From Verrucomicrobia bacterium UBA3222 (GTDB taxonomy: Bacteria > Verrucomicrobiota > Verrucomicrobiia > Opitutales > UBA9783): 36,685 nucleotides of DNA. Below, one piece after another: positions 10,401-18,281 of this stretch. The stretch is taken from assembly GCA_002363035.1 (NCBI GenBank), contig DEWA01000034.1:1-36685 (forward strand). The letters run 5' to 3'. The notes beneath the pieces are model-generated. The model saw nothing but the letters and a program-made list of their open reading frames with translations, did not search any database and was not told the DNA's origin. The position numbers and the translations under genes are program-made. Within the stretch, counting starts at the first letter, position 1; every line of letters starts with the position of its first letter.

Positions 10401-11315
10401 CTAATTCGGCAATGTACAAGTCGGAATCTGCGAAAATTCATCTTCGGTATTCGACAGTGCCATAAAGTGGTGACCGGATTTCGACAAAAACGCTGCGATG
10501 TTGCTTTTCAACTCTTCCGAAAATGCATCCCATCCCGACAGCGACAGACCCGCATTTTGCTTTGTCAACAAACCGTCCCGCACAAAGGTTTTGCCATCCG
10601 TGTTCGCCTCATAACCCCACAAAAGTTCGTTTGAGATATCTTCGGGAACATCCGAACAATCAATATCGCGATACGAATTTCCGCTCGTTTGACCGTAAAG
10701 GCGCATCGCCCGTGCAACCGCCTTCTGTTGCGCCGTATTCCGCGTTTTCATGCAAAAAGCCTTGTTTTGCTCCCACGTACGATACAGAAAATCCAGCTGT
10801 TCGGACGAAAGAAAGGTCTTATCCTCATCTTTGTCCGTCGCCGAATCGTGCCATTCGAACGCATCCTCTTCCGTTTGAAAAGCCTGTTGAACCCACGCAT
10901 CGGTCGGCGGTTCCGCCTGACACATCTCCACTTTTTGCGGCAACGACAACACCGAAAGCAACAGACAATCCAGGATCGGGTCTTCCGCGGCGGACGGGAG
11001 CAAAAACGTCAAATGATCCTTCGTTTGCAAATCCGACGTTTCAACCTCAAGAACCTTTTTAAAATTGTTAAAAAGCCCCTTGTACGACAACGACGGAATA
11101 TCCGGCATATACGATTGCACCGCTTTCTTCGGGAAACGAACGGCAAACGCCCGCTCGGTCAGTGTGACGTTCAGCCGATAACCCGGCAGACCCAACAGAA
11201 CAATTCTGTCAAACGATCGTTCCCGTACCAGGCGCAAAACGGCTCCTTCGTTACACTCATCACCCGCTGCGAACGGATCCGAACCATCGGGAATGGCAAA
11301 TAGAATTCTCTTCAT
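10401..11315 (-). CDS. Unknown protein with CARF-like N-terminus
   Basis: This is a 304-residue protein I do not recognise as a whole. The first 140 residues read like a Rossmann-type CARF domain of the RtcR/Csm6 kind. They have KRILFAIPDGSDPF followed by EGAVLRLVRERSFDRIVLLG, then a D-x-x-S-Y-x-x-L helix. After that comes a strand and loop, TFLLPSAAEDPILDCLLL, running to LPQKVEMCQAEPP, where RtcR has its ligand-binding strand and loop. The C-terminal half (about 150-304) is polar, has two possible helices and no motif I know. It is not the AAA+ region of RtcR nor a HEPN nuclease (no R-x4-6-H seen). I chose ATG 11315 because KRILFAIP is the likely first strand; upstream in-frame starts exist at 11333 and 11363. 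Ribosome-binding sites are poor for all. Confidence 0.5.
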   Translation of the reverse strand: MKRILFAIPDGSDPFAAGDECNEGAVLRLVRERSFDRIVLLGLPGYRLNVTLTERAFAVRFPKKAVQSYMPDIPSLSYKGLFNNFKKVLEVETSDLQTKDHLTFLLPSAAEDPILDCLLLSVLSLPQKVEMCQAEPPTDAWVQQAFQTEEDAFEWHDSATDKDEDKTFLSSEQLDFLYRTWEQNKAFCMKTRNTAQQKAVARAMRLYGQTSGNSYRDIDCSDVPEDISNELLWGYEANTDGKTFVRDGLLTKQNAGLSLSGWDAFSEELKSNIAAFLSKSGHHFMALSNTEDEFSQIPTCTLPN

Positions 11316-11519
11316 GAGACAACGGTTTTGCATTGAAACCGTTTTTTCCGTTTTTGCAAACAAAAAATGATTTTTGAGAAAAAATCACCATCCCGACGGC
11401 AAAAATTACCCGCGCCGTCAGCCCTTACACAGTCTCAATGTCCCGTGTACGTTACACATCTTCAACGTGGCAACCATTTCCCGCTTGAACAACCCCGAAA
11501 AATTTCCTTACGTGAGAAC

Positions 11520-12053
11520 GTGACGCTGACGCTTTTGGCAATGCTTTTGGGAGCGGGGTTGCTCGCGTTCGGCGGCGGTTGCCTGCTCTTAAAAGAAAAG
11601 CACGGCGAAGCATCCCTGAAAATTCTGCGCAACGAACGCCTTGGATTGTTGGTTTTTACCGTTGCGCATCTGTGGTTTTTCCTGAACCTTTGGCAGACGG
11701 ATGCCAAGGAATGCGAAGACTTCAAGCTTGCGCTGACGCTTTTCTTCGGATTTGCCTTCGTCGGTTGTATCCTCTACTGGAAGGATTTTCTCATCGTCCG
11801 CGGCGTTGCCGTGCTGACAGTGCTGAGCGTACATCGTCTTCTGCAAATCGGCTATATGAGCGATCACATCCTCCGACCGTACGTCTCGGGACTTTTTTAT
11901 TTCTGGATCGTGCTGTCGCTTTACTTCGGTGTGTGCCCTTATCGTGCGCGCGACCTCATTCAAGTCCTCTTTCGCAACAACCGCCGTCGACTCAAAACCG
12001 TCGCTGGGTGCGGCATCCTTTACGGCATTTTGCTGATTGGACTCGCATTTTAG
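11520..12053 (+). CDS. Conserved-looking integral membrane protein
   Basis: The protein has about 177 residues with six or seven hydrophobic stretches: TLLAMLLGAGLLAFGGG, LGLLVFTVAHLWFFLNLW, LALTLFFGFAFVGCILYW, VRGVAVLTVLSV, YVSGLFYFWIVLSLYFGV and the last GILYGILLIGLAF. The central pattern, a lysine- or aspartate-bearing DFL-VRG-AVL segment followed by a PYR-RD loop, reminds me of an uncharacterised membrane protein conserved in Verrucomicrobiota, but this is memory and not a search. The start is unclear. The frame is open back to 11367, but the N-terminal part looks non-coding, so I use GTG 11520 just before the first membrane segment. The function is unknown. Confidence 0.65.
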   Translation: MTLTLLAMLLGAGLLAFGGGCLLLKEKHGEASLKILRNERLGLLVFTVAHLWFFLNLWQTDAKECEDFKLALTLFFGFAFVGCILYWKDFLIVRGVAVLTVLSVHRLLQIGYMSDHILRPYVSGLFYFWIVLSLYFGVCPYRARDLIQVLFRNNRRRLKTVAGCGILYGILLIGLAF

Positions 12054-12631
12054 GGGAAGCCGCTCTTTGGAGACGGGTCTCTGCGGAAGTTTGCCCGCTC
12101 CCGTTCCGAAACTCCCGTATTTAAAGCCGCACGGGTCACTCGAACAAACATTCGTTGCTTGAACAAACGCGAAAAGTTGCTAAAATTCTTCATTGTGGGG
12201 TTTCGTTTTGAAAAAATTTCGAACCGTTCGTGCCGTCACATAATGAAACACACACCGGAAAGCTTCTCTGTACGTTTCCCGAACACTGCCGTCCGCCGTT
12301 TTGAAGAAATGTTCCCCGCTCACCCGCCGCACTGCCCAAACCGAAAAGTCGCTTTATCGGAAACCGTTTCAAAGTCCGATGCGGAGCGAACCAATCATAC
12401 CCGAGTCCGAAAAACGGTCGCATTTGTTTTAAACCGCTCCGATGCAAGCCTTCGACGGGAAGAAAAAAACCGTCCTCATTTTCGGAAAAAATTTAAAAAT
12501 CGGCGCACGTTCTCCGAAGGAGAGCCGCTTATTGGCGGCGCGATACGGTTCCCGTTAAAACACAACCGAAATCTTTATCCCGCACGGCTTTTGGGTGCCT
12601 GCCGATGCGCAAAACTTCGATTTTTTCAATC
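12054..12631. other. Long spacer without a credible gene
   Basis: About 578 bases lie between the membrane-protein gene and gmk. The one plus-strand reading frame that spans it (12159-12635) has a basic, low-information composition, no ribosome-binding site and no membrane or domain pattern, so I treat it as chance. I see no tRNA-like fold, strong hairpin or promoter of note. Such long non-coding stretches are consistent with a decaying symbiont genome. Confidence 0.45.
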
Positions 12632-13207
12632 ATGAACCGTCTGTTGTTGGTGTTAACGGGACCGTCCGGGTGCGGTAAAACGACGCTCTGTCGGCGTTTT
12701 TTGGAAGAAATTCCGAATACGGCGCGCGTTATCACGACCACTACGCGTTTGCCGAGAGCCGGCGAAGTTGACGGCGTCGATTACCACTTCATGACGCCGG
12801 AAACGTTTTCAAAAGCCCTTGAAAACGACGAGTTCTTGGAACACGCCCGCGTGTACGAGCATGATTACGGCGTTTCCAAAGCGGCGTTACGGGAACACGG
12901 GGACAAAGATCTCATTTTGAGCCTGGATGTCCGCGGCGCGCAGACCTTTCAACAAAACGCCCGCACGATGCTTACGAACCGTCGTTTAGTGACGGTTTTC
13001 ATCGAGCCCGATTCCGTTGAAACACTGAAAGAGCGGCTTCTTACGCGCGGAACCGATGATGCACCGACGATCCGAACACGCCTTCAAACGGCTGAAACGG
13101 AGTTGCGCCTGGCATCACGCTTCGATTATCGCCTGCAAAGTCGCGATCGAGCGCACGATTGGCGCTGTCTGCAACACATTTATTACGCCGAAAAAATGCG
13201 GTCTTAA
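12632..13207 (+). CDS. gmk: Guanylate kinase
   Basis: This is a 191-residue kinase converting GMP to GDP with ATP. The P-loop GPSGCGKTT starts at residue 10, the GMP-binding region TTTRLPRAGEVDGVDYHF follows, and LILSLDVRGAQ is the Walker B-like strand. The lid and C-terminal helix are short but present. I use ATG 12632 because the P-loop then sits at the usual place; an in-frame ATG at 12605 would add nine residues. The common partners rpoZ and the YicC gene are not adjacent. It converges with the next gene, the two sharing the four bases TTAA (13204-13207) as their stop codons on opposite strands. Confidence 0.95.
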   Translation: MNRLLLVLTGPSGCGKTTLCRRFLEEIPNTARVITTTTRLPRAGEVDGVDYHFMTPETFSKALENDEFLEHARVYEHDYGVSKAALREHGDKDLILSLDVRGAQTFQQNARTMLTNRRLVTVFIEPDSVETLKERLLTRGTDDAPTIRTRLQTAETELRLASRFDYRLQSRDRAHDWRCLQHIYYAEKMRS

Positions 13208-13608
13208 GCAACATTTTTGTATTCTTTCCTGCGGTTTTCGGAACGCATCTGTTCCAAATGATAGTACGCCAATCCGAGCTTCCCGAGGCGCGAATCGCAC
13301 GAACACCTTAAAATCACCTGCCCGTTTTCCTTCACCAGGCACCGACCCAAACCGTCGCGTTCGAACGTAATCGTCGAATCGTCCGCCTTGCGAAACTCTT
13401 CCAACAACGGCTGTTGTTGCGCCTCCTCCAGCAGTTCCGCCTGCATTTCGCGAATGACCGATTCCTTACGCCCTTCTTTGTCCAAATGCGCCATAATCGC
13501 CCCGAAGTTAAAAACGTATTTTTCGCTTTCCTTCTTCGGACGCAGCGCCTGTTCCAAAAACGACGTTCCGATGTTCGCCAACCCGTTCACGATCCATGTA
13601 TGCACCAT
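13204..13608 (-). CDS. Hypothetical protein, 134 residues
   Basis: I do not recognise this gene. The 134-residue product is soluble and charged. The N-terminal part (WIVNGLANIGTSFLEQAL) could be an amphipathic helix, the middle is an acidic helical region (REMQAELLEEAQQQPLLEEF), and the end contains a small beta-like region with CSCDSRLGKLGLAYYHL. The start ATG has AAGG a few bases upstream. Coding is supported by the natural amino acid composition and by the tight convergent stop overlap with gmk. Its position downstream of rsmG, but 432 bases away, says little about its role. Confidence 0.55.
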   Translation of the reverse strand: MVHTWIVNGLANIGTSFLEQALRPKKESEKYVFNFGAIMAHLDKEGRKESVIREMQAELLEEAQQQPLLEEFRKADDSTITFERDGLGRCLVKENGQVILRCSCDSRLGKLGLAYYHLEQMRSENRRKEYKNVA

Positions 13609-14040
13609 ACGCCTTAAATGTAAGCATAAATCGTGCCAACTTAAATTATCCTTTACATCCGTTTTTTATCTATTCCGACGCATTCCTGCCTCCGAAATCC
13701 GATTTTCAAGCGGATTCGTGATTTATTTTAGGGAAAACTTTTCCGTTTTTATGAAAAAAAGAAATTTCTTCGAAACGCGATTGAAAATTTTTCTTAAAAG
13801 AAAAAATGAAACCGCACAAGCCCGAGGTAATCACCGCAAAATCGTTAAAAACCGAGACCGGAAGCCGAAAAGAAGCGTTTGAGCGCGTTTTTTAAAACCA
13901 TATCATTTTTTCTTAAAAAAATAAGAAAGTTTTTCAAAAAAAGGCAAAAAACGGTGATTTTTCGTGATAAAGAAGCGGAAAATCCCGGAAACAAAATTTT
14001 TTTCGAACAATTTCCAAAAATTATTTTCAAAACTTTAAGA
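13609..14040. other. AT-rich spacer, nothing recognised
   Basis: These 432 bases are markedly richer in A and T than the flanks, with many A5-A7 and T5-T7 runs (for example 13910-14030). The only reading frames are lysine/phenylalanine-rich products of this composition and are not credible genes. It may hold the end of the rsmG transcript and promoters for the 134-residue gene, but I cannot place them. A degraded gene is also possible. Confidence 0.45.
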
Positions 14041-14673
14041 TTATTTTCGATACCAAAGCAATTTTTTTGTAACGGCATACCGTCCGCGAAAAAAGGCTTC
14101 CAAATCAATAACGCGTGTATATCGTTTTAGAGTCTGCGGAACCAAGGTTTCAACATCGCCGCCCGACCAGTAAAACACGGAACCGTACGACTTTAAACGC
14201 TTGGCGGTTGCGGAAACAAAATGCTCAAATGCCGTCACGCCTCGCCCGACGCAGGCATCGTAGTGCTCCGAAAGGTTTTCCAAACGTTCGCATGCGACCT
14301 GTACATTCGGCAGGGCAAGCTTCTCGACCATATCCGCAACGGCAACGGTTTTCTTGCGAATCGAATCCAGTAATGTGAAGGAAATTTTCGGAAACAAAAT
14401 TGCCAGCGGAATGCCCGGAATACCGCCGCCCGTTCCGATATCCAGAACGCTTTTTGAACGCTCAAAGCACGCATGTGCTTGGAAATCTTCCGCCAAAGGC
14501 ATAATCGGCAAAATATGATTTTCGAAAAATTTTGTCTCTTTGCGGGAGACGAGATTGATTTTTTCATTCCACTCCGACAATAATGCCGCATATGCTTCCA
14601 AGTGTTGCCATACGTCGGGAGAAAGGGTTTTAAAAAACGACAAATACGTTTGCACGGATGGGGAAGGGAACAA
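14041..14673 (-). CDS. rsmG: 16S rRNA m7G527 methyltransferase RsmG
   Basis: This 210-residue SAM-dependent methyltransferase methylates G527 of 16S rRNA. The signature is KINLVSRKE near residue 38, then SVLDIGTGGGIPGIPLAI at about 76 (SAM motif I), TLLDSIRKKTVAV (motif II) and GRGVTAFEHF (the RsmG GRAVA-like segment). The length is normal. The start shown is a TTG with no clear ribosome-binding site; no in-frame ATG is available near the N-terminus, and a GTG at 14655 is the other candidate. It lies 79 bases downstream of the ADP,ATP carrier gene on the same strand and may be transcribed with it. Usual neighbours mnmG and parAB are absent here. Confidence 0.95.
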   Translation of the reverse strand: MFPSPSVQTYLSFFKTLSPDVWQHLEAYAALLSEWNEKINLVSRKETKFFENHILPIMPLAEDFQAHACFERSKSVLDIGTGGGIPGIPLAILFPKISFTLLDSIRKKTVAVADMVEKLALPNVQVACERLENLSEHYDACVGRGVTAFEHFVSATAKRLKSYGSVFYWSGGDVETLVPQTLKRYTRVIDLEAFFRGRYAVTKKLLWYRK

Positions 14674-14752
14674 TGTTATGGTCGATTAAAACGGTTTAAA
14701 AGACAACATGCGTTTTTAAACTTAATGCAAACCCCGCACCGCACCTCCGCCG

Positions 14753-16255
14753 TTACGCCTCTTTACCGTTTTCGATGCGCCGATTGAGCCGAAACACGGC
14801 GAATATCCAGGCGACGGCAAGTAACATATAGATCGCACAGGCATACGGCGCCACATCATCATAGGTTGCGGGAAACTCCGAAAAACTGCCGAGGATCGTC
14901 AGCATCAGCACTTGGAAACCCGAGCCGAACGATTTCCCGAAGCGGTGTCCCATACCGTCCACAAACGCTTTTCCTTTTGCCTTCAAATCATCACTCAGCG
15001 GAATAAAGGCAATCTCCTTGCTCATGTCGAAAAACGACATTTTTCCCGAACGCCCGAGGATCATCACCACCAATCCGAATTGTACAATGGTGTGCGAAAA
15101 ACCGGCAAGCCCGCCCAGAGGTACCAGCAGAAATTTTCGGAACAAAATCGTACCGAACAGCACCACACCGCCGAGCAACATCACCGCCGGTGTGACCAAT
15201 GCCCCGACTTTCCAGGAGAATTTTCGAAACACCGCGGTGACGAAAAGCGTGAACACAATCGATAAAATCCCGTATCCCATAGTGTAGTGACTGATAAATG
15301 TACAGTAGTCGTTCGGATTCGGGAAACAGATGCTCACTTCATGCTTCCAAAAGTTTTCCAGCATGTTGTCGGTAAAGGCGTAACTGACCACCAAAATTGC
15401 CAGCAACGCCAGGTACGGCGAATGCAATACCACTCGCAGCCCGTCCCGAAGTCCGGCTTTCTTTTTGGCTTTGAGGCGCATCCCCGGCAGTTCGGGCTTA
15501 TCGTAAAAACGTTTATCCGTCAGCACGCGACGATAGACCCAGTGATACAAAAACATCGCAAGGCAACTCGTGACCGCAACCGTTCCGATCAACGCGTTTA
15601 ACGTCCATTGCCACGCATCCTGTCCCTTCGGTACATGACTGCGGATATCCGACGCCAGCCCGCCGACGTAGCCGGCCGCCGCAACCGCCAACTGCCCAAA
15701 CACCAGCAAAAAGCCATAGGTGCGTTTTGCCTCCTCAACCGTGTTGATTTGCGCCATGAACTGCCAAAACAGGATTGTCATTACGAACGTACTCCAGAGC
15801 TCGGCAAACACGAAAAAGATCGCATAGCTCCAACACCCCCAGACGGAAAACAGCCAGAAAAACGACGGATATGCCCGCTGGTACTCGACAACGGTGTGCC
15901 GAAACGGATGAATAACATCCCGAAACGGATATAAAACGGTCGTAAAAAAGACAAAAAACAGCACAAACGTTCCCAATACCGCCACGTATAAACGCTGCCC
16001 CTGTAACCGATCGCTCACTTTGGCGTAAAGGAACAGAAACAGCACGGTCACCGCCGGCATACAAAGCTTCAGGAAGGAAATCGCTTCCACGCCTGCCGCC
16101 GTGACGATCAGCGAATCCTTCAAATTTTTCAAACAGTAATGGTTAAAAATGCAAAAGCAGTGGATGAGCAAAAGCGGCAGGAATTTTTTCAGCTCATAAC
16201 CGCGAATCGGGAAAAAAAACTCCCGCAATGCCGAAAAGACACGACCGATTTTCAC
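14753..16255 (-). CDS. tlc: ADP,ATP carrier (Npt/Tlc nucleotide transporter)
   Basis: This is a 500-residue polytopic membrane protein of the bacterial/plastid ATP:ADP antiporter family (not the mitochondrial carrier). The N-terminus IRGYELKKFLPLLLIHCF followed by CLKNLKDSLIVTAAGVEAISFLK matches the hallmark start of the family (ELKK.LP, then LKD.LVVTA.GAE.I.FLK). About 11-12 hydrophobic segments follow, with the FWQFMAQINTVEEAKRTYG region where family members have FW.FANQI....EAKRFYG. Such carriers let intracellular bacteria import host ATP in exchange for ADP, or exchange other nucleotides; which of these applies cannot be decided. The start is GTG 16255. It sits downstream of sua5 behind a hairpin terminator and upstream of rsmG. 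Confidence 0.95.
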   Translation of the reverse strand: MKIGRVFSALREFFFPIRGYELKKFLPLLLIHCFCIFNHYCLKNLKDSLIVTAAGVEAISFLKLCMPAVTVLFLFLYAKVSDRLQGQRLYVAVLGTFVLFFVFFTTVLYPFRDVIHPFRHTVVEYQRAYPSFFWLFSVWGCWSYAIFFVFAELWSTFVMTILFWQFMAQINTVEEAKRTYGFLLVFGQLAVAAAGYVGGLASDIRSHVPKGQDAWQWTLNALIGTVAVTSCLAMFLYHWVYRRVLTDKRFYDKPELPGMRLKAKKKAGLRDGLRVVLHSPYLALLAILVVSYAFTDNMLENFWKHEVSICFPNPNDYCTFISHYTMGYGILSIVFTLFVTAVFRKFSWKVGALVTPAVMLLGGVVLFGTILFRKFLLVPLGGLAGFSHTIVQFGLVVMILGRSGKMSFFDMSKEIAFIPLSDDLKAKGKAFVDGMGHRFGKSFGSGFQVLMLTILGSFSEFPATYDDVAPYACAIYMLLAVAWIFAVFRLNRRIENGKEA

Positions 16256-16341
16256 GGATGAAGCTTACATTCTACCTCTGACAGGGAGTGATATTATTGT
16301 CAAGTTTTTCAAACAAAGTAAGCTGCCTAGTCTTTTATTTG

Positions 16342-16370
16342 AAAAAACATCCCTGGGAAGAACCGCCAGG
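16342..16370 (-). terminator. Hairpin terminator between sua5 and tlc
   Basis: Read on the minus strand, CCTGG (from 16370) and CCAGG (to 16352) form a 5-bp stem with a nine-base loop. This is followed four to five bases later by six T residues (complement of 16342-16347). It lies about 93 bases after the sua5 stop and before the carrier gene start, so it probably separates their transcripts or attenuates read-through. Confidence 0.55.
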
Positions 16371-16448
16371 CATCTGTTGTATGTTTTTTACCGTCAATTT
16401 TGAAGATTTTCATTTCAGCCAAAACATATTTTAATACGCATTCAATAT

Positions 16449-16461
16449 CCGCCTCAGACGG
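16449..16461. repeat. 13-bp palindrome, copy 2
   Basis: CCGCCTCAGACGG directly follows the sua5 gene end and is identical to 9131-9143. It is an imperfect palindrome with one mismatched pair. Both copies are in spacers between minus-strand genes. Confidence 0.6.
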
Positions 16462-16462
16462 C

Positions 16463-17461
16463 TTAATCTCTCAAATCAACATGTGCGGCACGCGTTAAAC
16501 GGTCATTCAACGCGCGCCCGATACCTTCGTTCGGTGCCGCTTCCGTCCAAATCGACTGCCACCCTTGCGTATCCAACGTTTGGAGGCAGTCAAACAGGTT
16601 CGATGCGGCTTCGTTCAAATCTCTGTTTGGACTTAAAACACATTCTTCCTCCCGCAACGGTCGTGACGGCGGAAACAAGAAAACATGCGCGGCATGTGCT
16701 TCGAAGATTTCCTTATAACGTGACGGCGGTACGTAATCGGCGAGGTTTCCCACTAAATACAACGGCGTCTGGGGGCTGTAATGCTTTTTGTACAACCCGG
16801 GCGAAAGATGCGGCTTTTGCTCCGAAATCACACCCGACGGTGTTATAAGCGGACGTTTCAGAAACGCTTCCAACACTTCCGTCGCAATCGGTCCGTAACG
16901 CAATAGCGTCGGTTGTGCTTCGTCCAATAAAGATAAAATCGTTGATTCCAGACCGAACGTACACGCTCCGCCGTCCAGGATATAGGGAATGCGCCCGCCG
17001 AGATCATTTAGAACGTGCATCGCCGTCGTCGGACTGACATGTTGGAAACGATTGGCACTCGGAGCGACGAGAGGCTCGCCCGTTAAGACAATCGCCTGAC
17101 GAAACAGCGACGCCTGCGGACAACGCACCGCCACCGATGTCTGCTCCGCGGTCACAAGATTCGAAACGCACGCTTTTTTCTTCAAGACCAGCGTTAACGG
17201 TCCCGGCCAAAACCATTCCGTCAACGCCTGTACCAACGGCGTCGTTTCGGCGATTTCCGACAATTGTTCGAAGTTTAAAACATGAACAATCAGCGGATTG
17301 TTCGCCGGTCGCTGTTTAACGGAATAAATTTTTCGTATCGTTTCTTCCGAAAACAACGGTGCCGCCAATCCGTAGACGGTTTCGGTCGGCAACGCAACCG
17401 GTTCGCCACGTTTCAACCAATGCACCGCCTCTTCAACGGAAGTCCCGATAATGGTTTTCAT
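16463..17461 (-). CDS. sua5: Threonylcarbamoyl-AMP synthase, Sua5 type
   Basis: This is a 332-residue protein with the YrdC/TsaC catalytic domain plus the C-terminal Sua5 domain. It makes threonylcarbamoyl-AMP from threonine, bicarbonate and ATP for the t6A37 modification of ANN-decoding tRNAs. Key motifs are ALPTETVYGLAA near residue 23, the K-x-R...N signature SVKQRPANNPLIVHV near 47, TEWFWPGPLTLVLKK, VAVRCPQ and APSANRFQHVSPTTA. The linker SPGLYKKHYSPQTPLYLV joins the Sua5 Rossmann domain, which is degenerate at its end. ATG 17461 is chosen; an upstream in-frame TTG at 17479 is less likely. It needs TsaB, TsaD and TsaE, not encoded here. Confidence 0.95.
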   Translation of the reverse strand: MKTIIGTSVEEAVHWLKRGEPVALPTETVYGLAAPLFSEETIRKIYSVKQRPANNPLIVHVLNFEQLSEIAETTPLVQALTEWFWPGPLTLVLKKKACVSNLVTAEQTSVAVRCPQASLFRQAIVLTGEPLVAPSANRFQHVSPTTAMHVLNDLGGRIPYILDGGACTFGLESTILSLLDEAQPTLLRYGPIATEVLEAFLKRPLITPSGVISEQKPHLSPGLYKKHYSPQTPLYLVGNLADYVPPSRYKEIFEAHAAHVFLFPPSRPLREEECVLSPNRDLNEAASNLFDCLQTLDTQGWQSIWTEAAPNEGIGRALNDRLTRAAHVDLRD

Positions 17462-17569
17462 GGTTTGGATTACTTGCAACCTTTCCAGATTGATGGCACG
17501 AACCGTCGCCGACCGCGAGATTTTTCATGCATTGCACGCCTATGCAAAAATATGCACGACACATCGTGA

Positions 17570-17598
17570 TTGTGTTTCCGTGATTTCTGAGTTAGAAT
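17570..17598 (+). promoter_or_regulatory. Candidate promoter before structured leader
   Basis: TTGTGT at 17570-17575, a 17-base spacer, then TAGAAT at 17593-17598. The predicted start near 17605 coincides with the first pairing bases of the structured leader described next, which supports both calls. sua5 diverges on the other side. Confidence 0.5.
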
Positions 17599-17603
17599 AC
17601 ACG

Positions 17604-17776
17604 TGAGCAGGGTGTTTGGAGTTGCTTCTTGGGGATGTCGCCTATCGACTTTGAGTGTCAATCCAAGGAAGGGCGGGAATAATCCTTTCAAAACAACGAA
17701 TCGCCGGCTGCCGTTGACGAAAAGGGCTTCTTTATATGTGTGTCCTTCAAACAATCGCCCGCGAAAAAATGAAACG
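17604..17776 (+). ncRNA. Candidate structured leader RNA or small RNA
   Basis: The 172 bases from the predicted start to the small membrane-protein ATG can fold with their ends paired. 17613-17621 pairs with 17745-17753 (nine pairs, one G-U), GGG 17610-17612 with CCC 17758-17760, and GC 17607-17608 with GC 17761-17762. Inside is a compact three-way junction: 17625-17632 with 17663-17671 (one bulge), hairpin GTCG-CCTAT-CGAC at 17637-17649 and hairpin TTGA-GTG-TCAA at 17651-17661. A further stem pairs CAACG 17694-17698 with CGTTG 17712-17716. I do not recognise it as 6S, SRP, RNase P, tmRNA or a known riboswitch. It could be a regulatory leader of the next gene or an independent RNA. A frame open through it (GTG 17603) gives an implausible protein. 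Confidence 0.4.
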
Positions 17777-18004
17777 ATGAAACGTTGGTTAAATTTGAAA
17801 ACTTTCGGCTGGACTTGCACGACGGTCGGATTGATCGGCACGATATTTTATTCCCAAAACCTGATCACGCCGGCTTCTGTCCTGTGGTTCATCGCGAACA
17901 GTTCCTTTACGGTGTACAACTTGATACAGGAGAAACCGCAAATCGCACAAGCCGTCTTCTTCCTTGTGAATGCGATCCTGAACGCCATCCAACTGATGCA
18001 TTAA
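17777..18004 (+). CDS. Small membrane protein, 75 residues
   Basis: The product has two or three hydrophobic segments: GWTCTTVGLIGTIFYS, ASVLWFIANSSFTVYNLI and AQAVFFLVNAILNAIQLM. The arrangement, with a W/F-x-x-x-N-x-x-x-x-x-Y-x-L segment and then AQ plus a hydrophobic helix ending N-x-x-Q, reminds me of small half-transporter-like membrane proteins related in pattern to PnuC or SemiSWEET; this is a resemblance only. The ATG at 17777 is chosen because sequence upstream is not protein-like and appears to be a structured leader. There is no Shine-Dalgarno site. The function is unknown. Confidence 0.6.
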   Translation: MKRWLNLKTFGWTCTTVGLIGTIFYSQNLITPASVLWFIANSSFTVYNLIQEKPQIAQAVFFLVNAILNAIQLMH

Positions 18005-18281
18005 CCGAAATCGATGCCGTTAACAAACGGCTCCCAAACGCACGGAGGGTATTCGCAACAACGCTACACGGTTGTCGAAGCAATCTCACTCAACACCTCA
18101 CTGGCAGAACAACACCCTCAATATACAACGTACAAAAGGTACCCGCCAAGCATGACAAAACAAAAACAGGATACGCAGGCATACGCCCCGTTTCCCAACG
18201 GTTGCGTCAGACTCCGACGTTCTCAAAACTTAACAGGAAGTCGCCTCAATTCCAACGGCAAACCCATTCCTCCGACCGCCG
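18005..18281. other. Spacer between convergent genes with an inverted repeat
   Basis: This lies between the small membrane-protein gene (+) and rpsR (-). GAGGGTATT near 18043 can pair with AACACCCTC near 18118 (nine pairs with one G-U), enclosing about 60 bases. It is tRNA-sized but has no T-loop or D-loop consensus on either strand. It may be a long-range hairpin at the 3' end of one transcript. No gene is credible here. Confidence 0.35.

Noticed and set aside
12159..12635. A 158-codon plus-strand frame before gmk
   Set aside because: It is basic, without ribosome-binding site, hydrophobic core or recognisable motif, and overlaps the start of gmk in another frame.
18043..18121. A tRNA-sized region with pairing ends
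   Set aside because: The ends pair over nine positions, but neither strand has a T-loop (TTCRA), a D-loop with GG or a proper anticodon arm.
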